Shown here: piece by piece, positions 11,901 to 20,770 of the stretch | Position numbering within the stretch: the first letter of the stretch is position 1 | Layout of the letters: every line of letters begins with the position of its first letter | Assembly (NCBI GenBank): GCA_950097015.1 | Contig: CATNEN010000030.1 | Location: 124,001 to 188,000, forward strand | Direction of reading: 5' to 3' | DNA: 64,000 nt | Source: Macrostomum hystrix | Lineage: Eukaryota > Platyhelminthes > Macrostomidae | The notes under the pieces: model-generated | What the model was told of the DNA's origin: nothing | Seen by the model: the letters and a program-made list of their open reading frames with translations, nothing else | Database searches by the model: none | Translations under genes and position numbers: made by a program

Positions 11901-14309
11901 TGTCGCCCAAGATAGCGTTGCGGCTTTGAATTGGCACGGTGCCAACACGGCCGGATAGTTTAGGCGCGTCGAAATACCAGAAGCGAACGTGACGAACTCC
12001 GACGGTGACAAAATAGTGCGCATTGAAGGCGAACGCTACGGCAAATATGCGCGACGAGACTTTATTAGTTGCTAGGCGAGTCTCGGCGCGCCAGTCCCAC
12101 AGGCTGACGGTCATGTCTTGTTCAACGCCGACGCTGACTAGCAGGCGAGACGAGGGGCTGAAGTCCAGACAGCTGATAGCGTATCTAGACAGAGTCCAGG
12201 TGTTGGATTAGCTTCATGTTTTTATTGGCCTAGTACTCAAAAGGGTGGGTTGGAGCCCAGTGGTTAGAGCTGAAGACCTCTGACCGACAGGTCGGGTGTT
12301 CGAATCTCAAAATTCTAAAGAGAAGCAACTTGTGCCATTGAGTAAGGTAAGAGATAGGCGCAGCCGCGGAGAGAAGGCTTGGGGGCTTGTTGTGCAATTT
12401 AAGCTCCTGAGGGCCAACCTCCAAGGCACAGTAAAAGTGCATACTGCCTGACGATGAGAAACCCAGGGCAGATGTACACACCTGTGTGCGTGTGTGCTCT
12501 GGAGTTAGCGAAACGGGCAGAATTGCCTCTTCGCTGGCCGCAGGTCGTGTCACTAAATGATGCGCCATTGCCTGCAGCCCTCGTGCTAATAGTTAGATCG
12601 TGCTATCATCTGTATGGTACTCCAAGCAAATCATACTCAGCATTTGCTTGGAGTAGAAATTTGACTGGGCGCTGAGACCACACAAAAGTACATGGACCAG
12701 TGGCTGCACATCTGGCCAAACTCGGGTAGGTGCAATTTACCTGTCCATGAAATAAATTCCAATAAATTCTGTAACCATGAGCTTACGGAACAGCTTGCAG
12801 CAAGCATAGTCAAATAATTACCTGTGCCCAGCCAGTTTGGCTACTAGGCTGCCTCCGTCCTCAACTGACCAGACTCGCACCAGCGGATCCTTGCCACTCT
12901 CACCTGTGGCTAAATGGCGGCCGTCGTGGCTAAATTTTAAACAGGTCAAAGACTTCTTATGCGAGCCTCGAACAAACGATTGACGATTGGCGGCCGGATC
13001 TAGCAGCACCACAGCCGCCCCGGCTGGGTAGGCCACTTTGCCGCTAACTGAGTCCAAACTGATGCTTCCCAGGGCTGTGAGGCCCAGCACCCGCTCTAGC
13101 GACACCTGGCCAAGCGGAGATGGGCGCTTCATCATGAGCTGGATATATTTTAATTGAACGCTAACTTGATCTATTGACTATTACAGTCTGTGATCATGAT
13201 CTCAAACTGGACCCAGAAAGGACTATGATCTCACACTGGTCATAGGAAGGACTATGATCTCACACTGGTCATAGGAAGGACTATGATCTCACACTGGTCA
13301 TAGGAAGGACTATTATCTCACACTGGTCATAGGAAGGACTATGATCTCACACTGGTCATAGGAAGGACTATGATTTCACACTGGTCATAGGAAGGACTAT
13401 TATCTCACACTGGTCATAGGAAGGACTATGATCTCACACTGGTCATAGGAAGGACTATGATCTCACACTGGTCATAGGAAGGACTATGATCTCACACTGG
13501 TCATAGGAAGGACTATGATCTCACACTGGTCATAGGAAGGACTATTATCTCACACTGGTCATAGGAAGGACTATGATCTCACACTGGTCATAGGAAGGAC
13601 TATGATCTCACACTGGTCATAGGAAGGACTATGATCTCACACTGGTCATAGGAAGGACTATTATCTCACACTGGTCATAGGAAGGACTATGATCTCACAC
13701 TGGTCATAGGAAGGACTATGATCTCACACTGGTCATAGGAAGGACTATGATCTCACACTGGTCATAGGAAGGACTATGATCTCACACTGGTCATAGGAAG
13801 GACTATGATCTCACACTGGTCATAGGAAGGACTATGATCTCACACTGGTCATAGGAAGGACTATTATCTCACACTGGTCATAGGAAGGACTATTATCTCA
13901 CACTGGTCATAGGAAGGACTATGATCTCACACTGGTCATAGGAAGGACTATGATCTCACACTGGTCATAGGAAGGACTATATCTCACACTGGTCATAGGA
14001 AGGACTATGATCTCACACTGGTCATAGGAAGGACTATGATCTCACACTGGTCATAGGAAGGACTATGATCTCACACTGGTCATAGGAAGGACTATGATCT
14101 CACACTGGTCATTGAAAGAACTATGACTTATTGCAAAATGCCACGATTAAGGAGGCCTATAAACAAAAATCCGTCATGTCATGTCTCACCTGCTCCAGTT
14201 GACATCCTCCACCGCCGCCTCCGGCGAGACCTCCCAGGCCGCCGCGCTGTCTACCCTTTAACCGGCGGGCCCGACTAATTGAAGAGGCCGACGCCGAAGT
14301 GGAGCTCAT
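6026..14309 (-). CDS. MAPKBP1/WDR62-like: WDR62/MAPKBP1-like WD40 scaffold protein, complete five-exon CDS
   Basis: Joining 14309-14190, 13138-12822, 12184-11701, 11399-10229 and 8958-6026 gives an uninterrupted frame of 5,025 bp (1,674 residues), all junctions GT-AG with matching phases. The N-terminal half (about residues 45-790) is a double set of WD40 repeats with family phrases: VLGLTALGSI near the start, NKVSSR followed by RHVRFWYFD, YPDAVAV, ACQDRSVRVYSALSGK and GCVFVWRLP. These match vertebrate MAPKBP1/WDR62, which scaffold JNK signalling and, for WDR62, act at centrosomes and spindle poles. The C-terminal half is Ser/Pro/Ala-rich and disordered-looking. It ends in an amphipathic Leu-rich segment (about 1540-1620) in the place of the family's dimerisation helix, then poly-Ala. 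The start is the first ATG after an NRF1-like site; the first exon is Gly-rich and unconserved. Vertebrate orthologues have some thirty exons, so five is strikingly few. I cannot tell which paralogue it matches; one pre-duplication orthologue is likely. Confidence 0.9.
9010..9779 (-). mobile_element. SINE interrupted by a second SINE-like insertion (nested), intron 4
   Basis: On the minus strand a tRNA-like head (9779 to about 9700, B-box AGTTCGATTCC) is followed by a body matching the SINE at 12241-12600 (e.g. GAGAGAAGGCTTGGGGGCTT and CCTGACGATGAGAAA). The match stops near 9550 and resumes at about 9122-9010 (the part with GGGCAGAATTGCCTC). The intervening block (about 9123-9550) has its own tRNA-like head at 9526-9455 (GATAGCTCAGTCAGTAAGG...GAGTTCGACTCC) and an AT-rich end. 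Imperfect GCGTGTG repeats at both junctions may be its target-site duplication. Confidence 0.7.
9780..9999. mobile_element. Non-autonomous TIR element, 220 bp, in WDR intron 4
   Basis: Left end CAGTAGAAAGACCAG; right end is the near-perfect inverse (9987-9999, CACTAGAAAGACC on the minus strand). It is followed directly by TTAA. It has the same ends as the 5418-5875 element but a different, shorter interior. It abuts the 5' end of the neighbouring SINE head. Confidence 0.65.
10229..11399 (-). CDS. MAPKBP1/WDR62-like: WDR62-like gene, coding exon 4
   Basis: Acceptor ACGCCTGCAG and donor GGATG|GTATGA, phase 1. It carries the middle WD repeats: YADHSLYAWDI, FATCGADNTVRMWN, LLVSASRDRLVHLFGIDG, LVTCGTDKSLLLRRLD and GEDG at the end. 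A Gly/Ser/Asn-rich insertion (about 10800-10930) replaces a loop that also varies in vertebrates. Confidence 0.92.
11441..11560. mobile_element. Fragment of the CAGTAGAAAGACC TIR family in WDR intron 3
   Basis: TTAA followed by CAGTAGAAAGACC at 11445. The next ~100 bases match, in inverted orientation, the interior of the 5418-5875 element ('gccaccagacaccacgacga'). No second terminal repeat was found before exon 3 (12184-11701), so the copy is truncated. Confidence 0.55.
11701..12184 (-). CDS. MAPKBP1/WDR62-like: WDR62-like gene, coding exon 3
   Basis: Acceptor CTGTCTAG and donor CAGG|GTAAGA; it completes an Arg codon with exon 2 and ends in phase 0. It encodes blades with DMTVSLWDWRAETR, NKVSSRIFAVAF, GVRHVRFWYFD and SSGQLCHFSERR, in the same order as the vertebrate proteins. 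Confidence 0.9.
12241..12600 (+). mobile_element. tRNA-derived SINE, near full length, in WDR intron 2
   Basis: Head with A-box-like 'cccagtggttagagc' and B-box 'gtgttcgaatctc', then the body 'gcgcagccgcggagagaagg', a central 'gcctgacgatgagaaa' block and a tail with 'gggcagaattgcctc'. It is antisense to the host gene. A perfect 14-bp inverted repeat (12618-12631 with 12642-12655) lies just after its end. Confidence 0.75.
12618..12655. repeat. Perfect 14-bp inverted repeat, 10-nt loop
   Basis: Arms TACTCCAAGCAAAT and ATTTGCTTGGAGTA around a 10-nt loop, in intron 2 directly downstream of a SINE. A structured SINE 3' end, a small foldback insertion or a chance snap-back are all possible. Confidence 0.8.
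12822..13138 (-). CDS. MAPKBP1/WDR62-like: WDR62-like gene, coding exon 2
   Basis: Starts after the acceptor ATATATCCAG and ends at CACAG|GTAATT, phase 2. It encodes the first WD blades, with the family phrases LERVLGLTALGSISLD, VAYPAGAAVVLLDP and LATGESGKDPLVRVW. Two consecutive Met codons at its start (13130-13135) are an alternative initiation site if exon 1 is non-coding. Confidence 0.9.
13188..14122. repeat. 29-bp minisatellite filling WDR intron 1, about 32 copies
   Basis: Unit ctatgatctcacactggtca plus taggaagga. Almost all copies differ only by G/T in 'ctat(g/t)atc'; one copy has a 2-base deletion at about 13980. The array occupies about 90% of the intron between coding exons 1 and 2 (13139-14189). 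Confidence 0.95.
14190..14309 (-). CDS. MAPKBP1/WDR62-like: WDR62-like gene, coding exon 1
   Basis: Forty codons: ATG, a Ser/Ala stretch, a basic patch (SRARRLKGRQR), a run of Gly, then CQLEQ and the donor CAG|GTGAGA. Phase 0. The basic-Gly leader is not conserved in the family, so the exon rests on the splice signals and the in-frame join to exon 2. Confidence 0.75.
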
Positions 14310-14393
14310 CGTACCGCTCGCGGGCCAGCCGCGACAACTAACGCCAACGTATCAAGGATGCTGCCCTCGACGCTGCTGATAATCTGGTCCGTA

Positions 14394-14405
14394 GCATGCG
14401 CATGC
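14394..14405. promoter_or_regulatory. NRF1-like palindrome upstream of the WDR62-like gene
   Basis: GCATGCGCATGC, a close match to the palindromic NRF1 core, lies 85 bases upstream of the ATG in a local GC-rich patch. This is the position expected for a housekeeping, TATA-less promoter and argues that the WDR gene is transcribed independently of RPS16. Confidence 0.45.
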
Positions 14406-14748
14406 GGCAAACGCGCTGCTGCGGATATTGTCGGATAGAAAATTATTGATACTTCCTAGCCTATTACACAAGACCACTCACTACACTACTCAGACTACTC
14501 ATAAAAACCAGTAGAAACGGGACATAGAGATGTTTAGAGAAGCCAATCCTGATCTTGCTTGATGCTTTGGTGTAAAAGTCAACTAGAATTATCTACATTC
14601 TACTAGTGATCTCTAGACATTAAAACAAAAAACTAAGTACTACTTGAAAACACACAAGGCAAGAGACGCAGAACAAATTTCAATCCAAGAGCTACACAGC
14701 TCAAACGACTCAATCGCAGCCGCAGTGTTATTGCAGTGTTATTGATTA

Positions 14749-14754
14749 TTTATT
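14749..14754 (-). terminator. Poly(A) signal of RPS16
   Basis: AATAAA on the minus strand within TTAAATAAATAAT, about 90 bases after the RPS16 stop codon, the usual distance for a short ribosomal-protein 3' UTR. Confidence 0.6.
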
Positions 14755-14842
14755 TAACTTTCAAATCCAACCGCAATCAGTTCGGTAATTATCAACAGTC
14801 GCTAGCTTAGTCCAAAACACTGCAAAAATCCTCGCCCCAATC

Positions 14843-15286
14843 TTAACGGTAGGACTTCTGGTAGCGAGCGCGGGCGCCTGGTCCGCCAAACTTCTTGGGC
14901 TCGCATCGGCGCGGATCGGCCACCAGCAGGGATTTGTCGTAGGAGATTAGCAAATCTTTAATCTCCTTCTTGCTGGCCTCGTCAACAAACTTCTGATAGT
15001 AGGCTACCAGGGCTTTGCTGAGAGCCTGTCTGACAGCGTACACCTGGGCGATGCGGCCGCCACCTTTGACTCGAATGCGAATGTCGACACCCTTGAACTT
15101 ATCCTCGCCCAGTAGTAGCACCGGCTCCTGCAGTTTGTACTGCAGAGCGCGCGGCTCAACTAGTTTCAAAGGCCGGCCGTTGACGCGAATAAGGCCGCGG
15201 CCAGACTTGCAGTGGGCAACAGCTGTTGCAGTCTTCTTACGGCCGAACACCTGCACAGCCTGGGATGGACTCGGACGAGTAGCCAT
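14843..15286 (-). CDS. RPS16: 40S ribosomal protein S16 (uS9)
   Basis: A 147-residue ORF, the usual length of eukaryotic uS9. It is highly conserved from [17 protein letters not shown] through [12 protein letters not shown] and [20 protein letters not shown] to the C-terminus [14 protein letters not shown], whose basic tail contacts P-site tRNA in the small subunit. It is complete and intact, with start context AACCATGG. The coding region has no intron, whereas vertebrate RPS16 has several. A processed retrocopy is possible, but a plausible splice acceptor 20 nt upstream of the ATG, a nearby poly(A) signal and the absence of any lesion or poly-A tail favour a functional gene. Confidence 0.97.
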   Translation of the reverse strand: MATRPSPSQAVQVFGRKKTATAVAHCKSGRGLIRVNGRPLKLVEPRALQYKLQEPVLLLGEDKFKGVDIRIRVKGGGRIAQVYAVRQALSKALVAYYQKFVDEASKKEIKDLLISYDKSLLVADPRRCEPKKFGGPGARARYQKSYR

Positions 15287-15305
15287 GGTTCGCTAGCTGC
15301 TATTG

Positions 15306-15322
15306 GCTGCAAGGCGAGAAAT
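15306..15322 (-). promoter_or_regulatory. Pyrimidine-rich 3' splice acceptor in the RPS16 5' leader
   Basis: On the minus strand TTTCTCGCCTTGCAG precedes position 15306, leaving 20 nt before the ATG. It would serve as the acceptor of a 5'-UTR intron or of a spliced leader. No matching donor was identified with confidence. Confidence 0.45.
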
Positions 15323-15465
15323 TGTCGCATGAAGCCGTCAGGTACCGAATTGTATTAGCACTACCGACTATCAAGGTCATTGCTGATTTAACTCATTCAC
15401 CTTTCAATTGTTGGACAACAGTCAACTTGCAGTTAACCCTGATCCATCACTACTTGTCCCTGCTC

Positions 15466-15790
15466 AACGACTAGTTATCCCTTGTTCATGGCTAGTTATC
15501 TCTTGTCTATGACTAGTTATCCCTTGTCCATGACTAGTTATCCCTTGTTCATGGCTAGTTATCTCGTCTATGACTAGTTATCCCTTGTCTATGACTAGTT
15601 ATCCCTTGTCTATGACTAGTTATCCCTTGTCCATGACTAGTTATCCCTTGTTCATGACTAGTTATCCCTTGTTCATGACTAGTTATCCCTTGTCCATGAC
15701 TAGTTATCCCTTGTTCATGGCTAGTTATTTCGGGTTTATGACTACATATCCCTGGTCAAGTTATCCCTTTATCATGTGCAGTTATCCATT
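15466..15790. repeat. 21-bp minisatellite upstream of RPS16, about 15 copies
   Basis: Units atgactagttatcccttgt plus ct/cc/tc, becoming degenerate after 15720. The array begins about 180 bases upstream of the RPS16 start codon, so it lies in the promoter or a 5'-UTR intron. Confidence 0.93.
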
Positions 15791-16799
15791 GGTGAAAACT
15801 TTTAATTCAAAAAATCTAGTTTTTTTCTAACAGATCAATTCTCTATTGACTACTTCAAGTAGAACAGTCGAAATTGTTTTGTTAAAATTGACACAGATAC
15901 CTACGAATAGTTATAAAATTCTTATAGGGCCATAAAATCGCTCCGAAATTATGTAAAATATATTTCTATTCTGGTAAAATACTGCAATAAACTACGAATT
16001 ATTGCCCAGCAGTTAGACGACTTTTTGTATTCTACTATAAACGAGGCCTACACTAGCCAACGGGCAATCCGCCCTGTCTCTTAGATATATAAAACCTCAT
16101 TTCTCCCACCAGTAGCAGTAGAAATGTTTCGGGTTACAACTTATTCAGCCGTCCCAGTTCACGATTCGACATCGCTAATCACTAACAGGGATCTCCTTAC
16201 GTTTCTATCTTCGTCTTCATACCCAATGGCAATAGGCAGTAGCATTGAAGTCGAAAATTCGCTAGTATATCAGTGCAGCTTCTAAAGTCTGATCTACAAG
16301 TCGAAGCATAATAAACAATAACCACTTTTCCCGATGTAGAATACGTAGTGGGAAAATGCTAAAGAATATTAGTAAGAACAGTAATAAAAGGTGCACACCC
16401 TGGCAAATCTCTAACCAGAATTCTATTGGATACGATTGTAAAAGAGGTGGGAAATTCTGACTGGGCAAAAAACTCGATAATTACAAAGCAGAATTACCGA
16501 ATCCCAAACCGCTAAGTGTCGCCACGCGCCACAACTAGGGTTAATGGCAAAATAAATTAAATTTATAAAGGTAGCTGCGAATCCCAACATCTGCTCCGAG
16601 CTCTTTCAGTCACACTATCGCCAAAAATGGCTAAATTGCAAAATGCGCTGGCACTTTTAATGTTGGAGAGCACTTGAGAGGTTTCTATTAAATTAAGTCG
16701 AGCTCCGCCATATCCTTAACAGTTTTTGCTATTGTTAGAGAAACTATAATAATTAAGAGATCCGCCGATAAATAATAATTATTGATTACACCAGCCCCG
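15791..16799. other. AT-rich spacer, nothing recognised
   Basis: No gene or structured repeat stands out. 'cagtagaaatgtttcggg' at about 16111 and 'cagtagaaaatatttcgg' at about 17794 resemble each other and, weakly, the start of the CAGTAGAAAGACC elements. Confidence 0.35.
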
Positions 16800-17042
16800 A
16801 CAGCACGGCCGCAGCAATTACGCGGCGCGTTTGAAGGCTGCGTACGGCTGTCCAGTCCATGGACTGGTGGACGCCACACCCAACCTCAATTACCCTAATC
16901 AATGCTGGAACCCATTTTTCTGCTGGCTGAACGGAAGCAAAGCAGGATTTAAGAGTCTTACACAATTGTTCCAGTGGTGACAAGAATCGAACCCACGACC
17001 TTCAAGTCTTAAGTCTGACGCTTTAACCACTAAACTACAACA
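16800..17042 (-). mobile_element. tRNA-derived SINE, minus strand
   Basis: Reading the minus strand from 17042: 'ttgtagtttagtggttaaag' (A-box region), then GGGTTCGATTCTTG (B-box), ending with the family signature cagtccatggactg at 16853-16866. All landmarks are in the order expected for a Pol III-derived SINE. Confidence 0.7.
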
Positions 17043-17564
17043 ACGTCCTAATGGAAAAAAATGTTTTTCTATTGTTTATATCTAGAAATATAACACCCGA
17101 CCATATCCCGGCTATTGTGCGTGCACTTTAATCCAACAAATTTTAATTACTATTCCTATAAAAATTAGCAAACATACAAATAAAAAAACAACTCGAGAAA
17201 AGTCTTGGACTAGTGGACAAAGCGACATTACAACTCATGTTGTTTTAAACTTATAAAATAAAAAACAAAGAAAAAAAAAAAAATATGCGTCAACCGCAAA
17301 AAGGCCGATATAAAAAGCCTTGCTTAGTTAATAAAGCACACAAATAAAAACAAAATAAAATTTGATTAGGAGCACACAGGAATCACAGAACGCGCACAAC
17401 AGTTTTAAAAAACGCTCCAGAAATAGACAAAAAAGTTTGATAATATTTTAGCGCAGAAAGTTAATGGAAATGTTATGTATCTTCTCACGATAGATTGTTA
17501 ACACACATAATATTTTACTTACAGACAGATACATAGGTACATACAAATTAGACTTGTCGGGTTG
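17043..17564. other. AT-rich spacer between two SINEs
   Basis: Contains an A-rich tract at about 17270-17285 and no coding signature. Confidence 0.4.
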
Positions 17565-17790
17565 AGCTAGATGTACAGCCAGTAGCGCAGGCACAGCTAT
17601 TCAAAAGGCTGCGTACAACTGTTCAGTCCGCTGACTGTGTCCGCCACACAAACCCACACGAATTTCTGCCCGAACAGCGAATTTAGCGACTTGACCCAAG
17701 AACACCAGTTGTTTCCTTTGGGCTGAGATTCGAACTAACGACCTCACATGAAGAAGCCCAAAGCTTTAACTACTGGGTGACAAGATACTG
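17565..17790 (-). mobile_element. tRNA-derived SINE, minus strand
   Basis: Minus-strand head 'gtcacccagtagttaaagc' and B-box TTAGTTCGAATCTC, then a body ending in the 'cagtccgctgactg' signature and the 'ggcacagct' tail. Same orientation and family as the copy 500 bases away, but diverged from it. Confidence 0.7.
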
Positions 17791-18475
17791 TACCAGTAGA
17801 AAATATTTCGGTAGGATTTTTAGCCTCATCTCTACAGTCTAGTTGATTGCCAGAGCATGGCTTTTATCTTCCTTTGAAGCAGAAGCTGGCTAATCTAAAC
17901 TATTTTGTGCTCACGTCAATTTTGCTTCTATTCTATTTTGTCGATTGCTCGGTACACCTGCGCGCAAGATATAAATTAAACAATTCTTGATTAGTGTGCA
18001 AACTACTATGGTTTCTAAAACCAAAACAAAGTATAATACAGAAATACAGAAAGCTGACACACTTGCTGGTATTACAAGTAAAAGAAGAATATTGCGTCAA
18101 AAAATTGGCGCAAAAGAATTCAAACGATAAAAATGGATTTTTTATAGACGATATGACGTTTAAACAGCTCTGTGGGATGATCAAAATATACACCAATTAC
18201 ATTAGACGGCTAAATTAAAAAAAAGAAAATGGCTTGCTAAAGAACTACATACAGGTATATTTACAAAAAGACATGAAATTGATCAATTATCTTTTTTCCT
18301 ATGGAATTGGCAGTAAGAAGAAAAAGCTGCAAATTTTTGTACACTACGAGATCTTAACTTTCCAACGTGACAAAAGTACCACTTTTTAACTAAACTTTGT
18401 ATTATAAAGCTTTTTTTAACCAAAATAGTCTATAAGTTTAAGGGTCTTACGAGCGTAACTATGGGTATATTGGAA
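17791..18475. other. AT-rich spacer, nothing recognised
   Basis: Only short overlapping open frames without recognisable motifs. Confidence 0.35.
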
Positions 18476-18870
18476 TTAGGGCTAGAGAGACTTGGCTAGC
18501 CTGCGTACATTGCGGGTAGGGCTAGAGAGGCTTGACTAGCCTGTGTACATTGTGGGTAGGGCTAGAGAGGCTCGGCTAGCCTGTGTACATTGCGGGTAGG
18601 GCTAGAGAGGCTCGGCTAGCCTGCGTACATTGTGGGTAGGGCTAGAGAGGCTCGGCTAGCCTGTGTACATTGCGGGTAGGGCTAGAGAGGCTCGGCTAGC
18701 CTGCGTACATTGTGGATAGGGCTAGAGAGGCTCGGCTAGCCTGCGTACATTGCGGGTAGGGCTAGAGAGGCTTGGCTAGCCTGTGTACATTGTGGGTAGG
18801 GCTAGAGAGGCTCGGCTAGCCTGCGTACATTGCGGGTAGGGCTAGAGAGGCTAGTCTGTGTACATTGGGT
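18476..18870. repeat. 40-bp minisatellite, about 10 copies
   Basis: Unit gggctagagaggct, cggctagcctg, (c/t)gtacattg(c/t)gggta. Near its middle c/t variants alternate between neighbouring units ('tgtgggta', 'tgcgggta'), suggesting that 80-bp dimers were amplified. The last unit is shortened. Confidence 0.93.
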
Positions 18871-19405
18871 ACTCGTAAAGACAGTTATCGCTGAAAGGGA
18901 TTCAACTTTAGGATCCGCTCTAGAATGAAATGCTAAAACTTACCTTCAAAATATATCATTATATAATTAGAGCAACATCAACATGTTCTAAACATAAGCA
19001 TACAAATAAATATACAAACAAAACGAGGCGGGCGCCACTTTTTCACGTGAGTAAATATCAACTCTGACAAGCTTCTGTTTTTAGTCGAAAACAAACGAGC
19101 ATGAAAAACATTGAACATAAAAACACGGACAAAACTCCAAGTAAGTTGTTGGGAGAATTTTAAAGTAAGATAATTTAATATAAAAGGTTTTTAATCGATA
19201 AAATCACAAGCATCAATTTTAGCTACTTTATCACCTATTTCACAAAAAATAGTGTATATTGGCTTCGTAAAACACAGACGCATATAGATGGAAACCAGAC
19301 AACCTTATCACTCGTAAAATAAATTTTCAAAGACAGAATCTGACACACAAACACAAGAAAAACAGCGAATTTCTAATATCAAATTAAGCATTTACACTTG
19401 ACGAA
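18871..19405. other. Probable 3' UTR and flank of the CREB-like gene
   Basis: AT-rich. On the minus strand it follows the bZIP stop codon. ATTAAA (minus) near 19171 is a possible poly(A) signal. Confidence 0.3.
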
Positions 19406-19993
19406 TCATCGCAGAAGAATCTTAAACTTCTCTAACTCCTCCATTAGCTGTCGATTCTGCGCTGTAAGCAGGCGAACTCGCGACTCCAAGCACTTTATAT
19501 AATCCTTCTTTTTCTGGCGACACATTCTGGCTGCTTCGCGATTCTTCATAAGCCGAGTCTCGCGCTTCCGATTCAGATAGTCCAACTGGCCACCGCCGCC
19601 TCCGCCAGCGCCACCAGCGGAAGTTGAGGCAAAAGCGGCCGAAGATGATGACGAAGATGACGGACCGCTACCGCTCGTAACAGGCGCGGAGGCGGCGGTG
19701 GCCGCTGCAGCCGCCGCAGCAGCTGCGGCAGCCGTGGCCATCGAAAACGGAAATGAAAAACTTCCAGCTGCCGAACTTACGGGCGCAAAAGCTGCTGCAG
19801 CTGCGGAAACGCCTCCGCTGATACTTCCATTATTGTTACCAACGCCACCATACGCACCAATTGGAGCAGCTAGAAGCATGGGCATAGGTATCATGCCATT
19901 GCTACTGCCGCCAATACCGCTAGAGGCATCATCCGACCCGGGCGTCTCTGGGCCCGCGGTGTTGGCCTTGTTACCCGACGGCTGAAGTGTCAA
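19406..19993 (-). CDS. CREB1-like: CREB/ATF1-family bZIP transcription factor, last exon
   Basis: The C-terminal 60 residues are a canonical CREB bZIP: basic region ETRLMKNREAARMCRQKKK, then DYIKCLESRVRLL and a leucine zipper ending LEKFKILLR and TGA at 19406. This matches CREB/CREM/ATF1 closely; NREAA-x-C-R-x-KK is the DNA-contacting core for TGACGTCA. Upstream is low-complexity: Gly/Ser-rich, a run of Ala at about 19690-19740 and poly-Ser. The kinase-inducible domain of CREB is not in this frame, so upstream exons are missing or this is a CREM/ICER-like short form. The exon start is uncertain: an AG acceptor (CACTTCAG) at about 19980 gives a phase-0 start, with a weak pyrimidine tract. The given 5' limit is the open frame. 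Confidence 0.85.
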   Translation of the reverse strand: MTLQPSGNKANTAGPETPGSDDASSGIGGSSNGMIPMPMLLAAPIGAYGGVGNNNGSISGGVSAAAAAFAPVSSAAGSFSFPFSMATAAAAAAAAAAATAASAPVTSGSGPSSSSSSSAAFASTSAGGAGGGGGGQLDYLNRKRETRLMKNREAARMCRQKKKDYIKCLESRVRLLTAQNRQLMEELEKFKILLR

Positions 19994-20136
19994 TGTTTTA
20001 TTTTTAATAGAGTGATTCTGATACTAAGATATCAGAACCAGAATACTTACTGATTACTAAACTGCTTCGACTGATATAAAATGTGTAAAATCTGACGTTG
20101 ATTATTGGTACAAATTGTTGTGATTTATAGTTTTCT

Positions 20137-20770
20137 ATGTACTGTATTTTTCGGTGCCCTTTCACTGACGCGTTGAACTTTGAGTCGCTTACCCCTGCTC
20201 CTGTCTGTGCTCTGCGCCTGCCTGCCTACCAATTTCTCTCACCCCTGGCGTCTGATTGGTTGAGCCAAGACGTTTGCGTACCCCGGTTATTGTTATCTCT
20301 CGTTCCTGCCCTCTCATTGGTTAGCGTCTCGCCCAGTTGTCTCATTGACCCTGCGTGATTGGCGAGGCTGCAACTAGTTCACTCTCATGCTGTTTGTCTA
20401 CCCTGCAGCTTAGCCCCCCTGGGTGAGCAGGTATTATTTATTGGCGTGCGCGCGCTCGTTCCCCTCTGGCGAGACTGTTTTGGTTTTGTTTGAGCACTCC
20501 AACCACAGCCTACTCTGGAAAATACATCAACTCAGCCAGCTCTCCCGAGCGCAAACCAGAACTGCTAGCCTACGTAAGTGTCGTTCTGCCTCTGTCTTTT
20601 CGGGTTCAGTCACTAGGACTTTGTCACCAGGGCCTGTGCATTCGTTGCGACCTTGGTTGCCGGCTTACTGCCTGTGCGTCTAGTGCGACAGTAGGCCGAC
20701 ACATAGTAAGACGGAAGTGCTGAACCTCCCTGCTCGTCCTGAGCGAGAGCCGAAGCCGGCTGGCCCGTCT
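20137..20770. promoter_or_regulatory. GC-rich CCAAT-cluster promoter-like block
   Basis: Four CCAAT boxes within about 135 bases (CCAAT at 20229; inverted ATTGG at 20255, 20316 and 20358), a CRE half-site-like TGACGCGT near 20165 and alternating CG (gcgtgcgcgcgctcg at about 20443). It stands out from AT-rich surroundings and is most simply the promoter or first exon of the CREB-like gene (minus). A divergent plus-strand transcript cannot be excluded. Confidence 0.4.

Noticed and set aside
14843-15286. RPS16 as a processed pseudogene
   Set aside because: The frame is fully intact and conserved to the last residue, with an upstream acceptor and a poly(A) signal but no poly-A tail.
19698-19985. 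Plus-strand Ala-rich ORF
   Set aside because: Antisense shadow of the poly-Ala and Gly-rich part of the bZIP exon.
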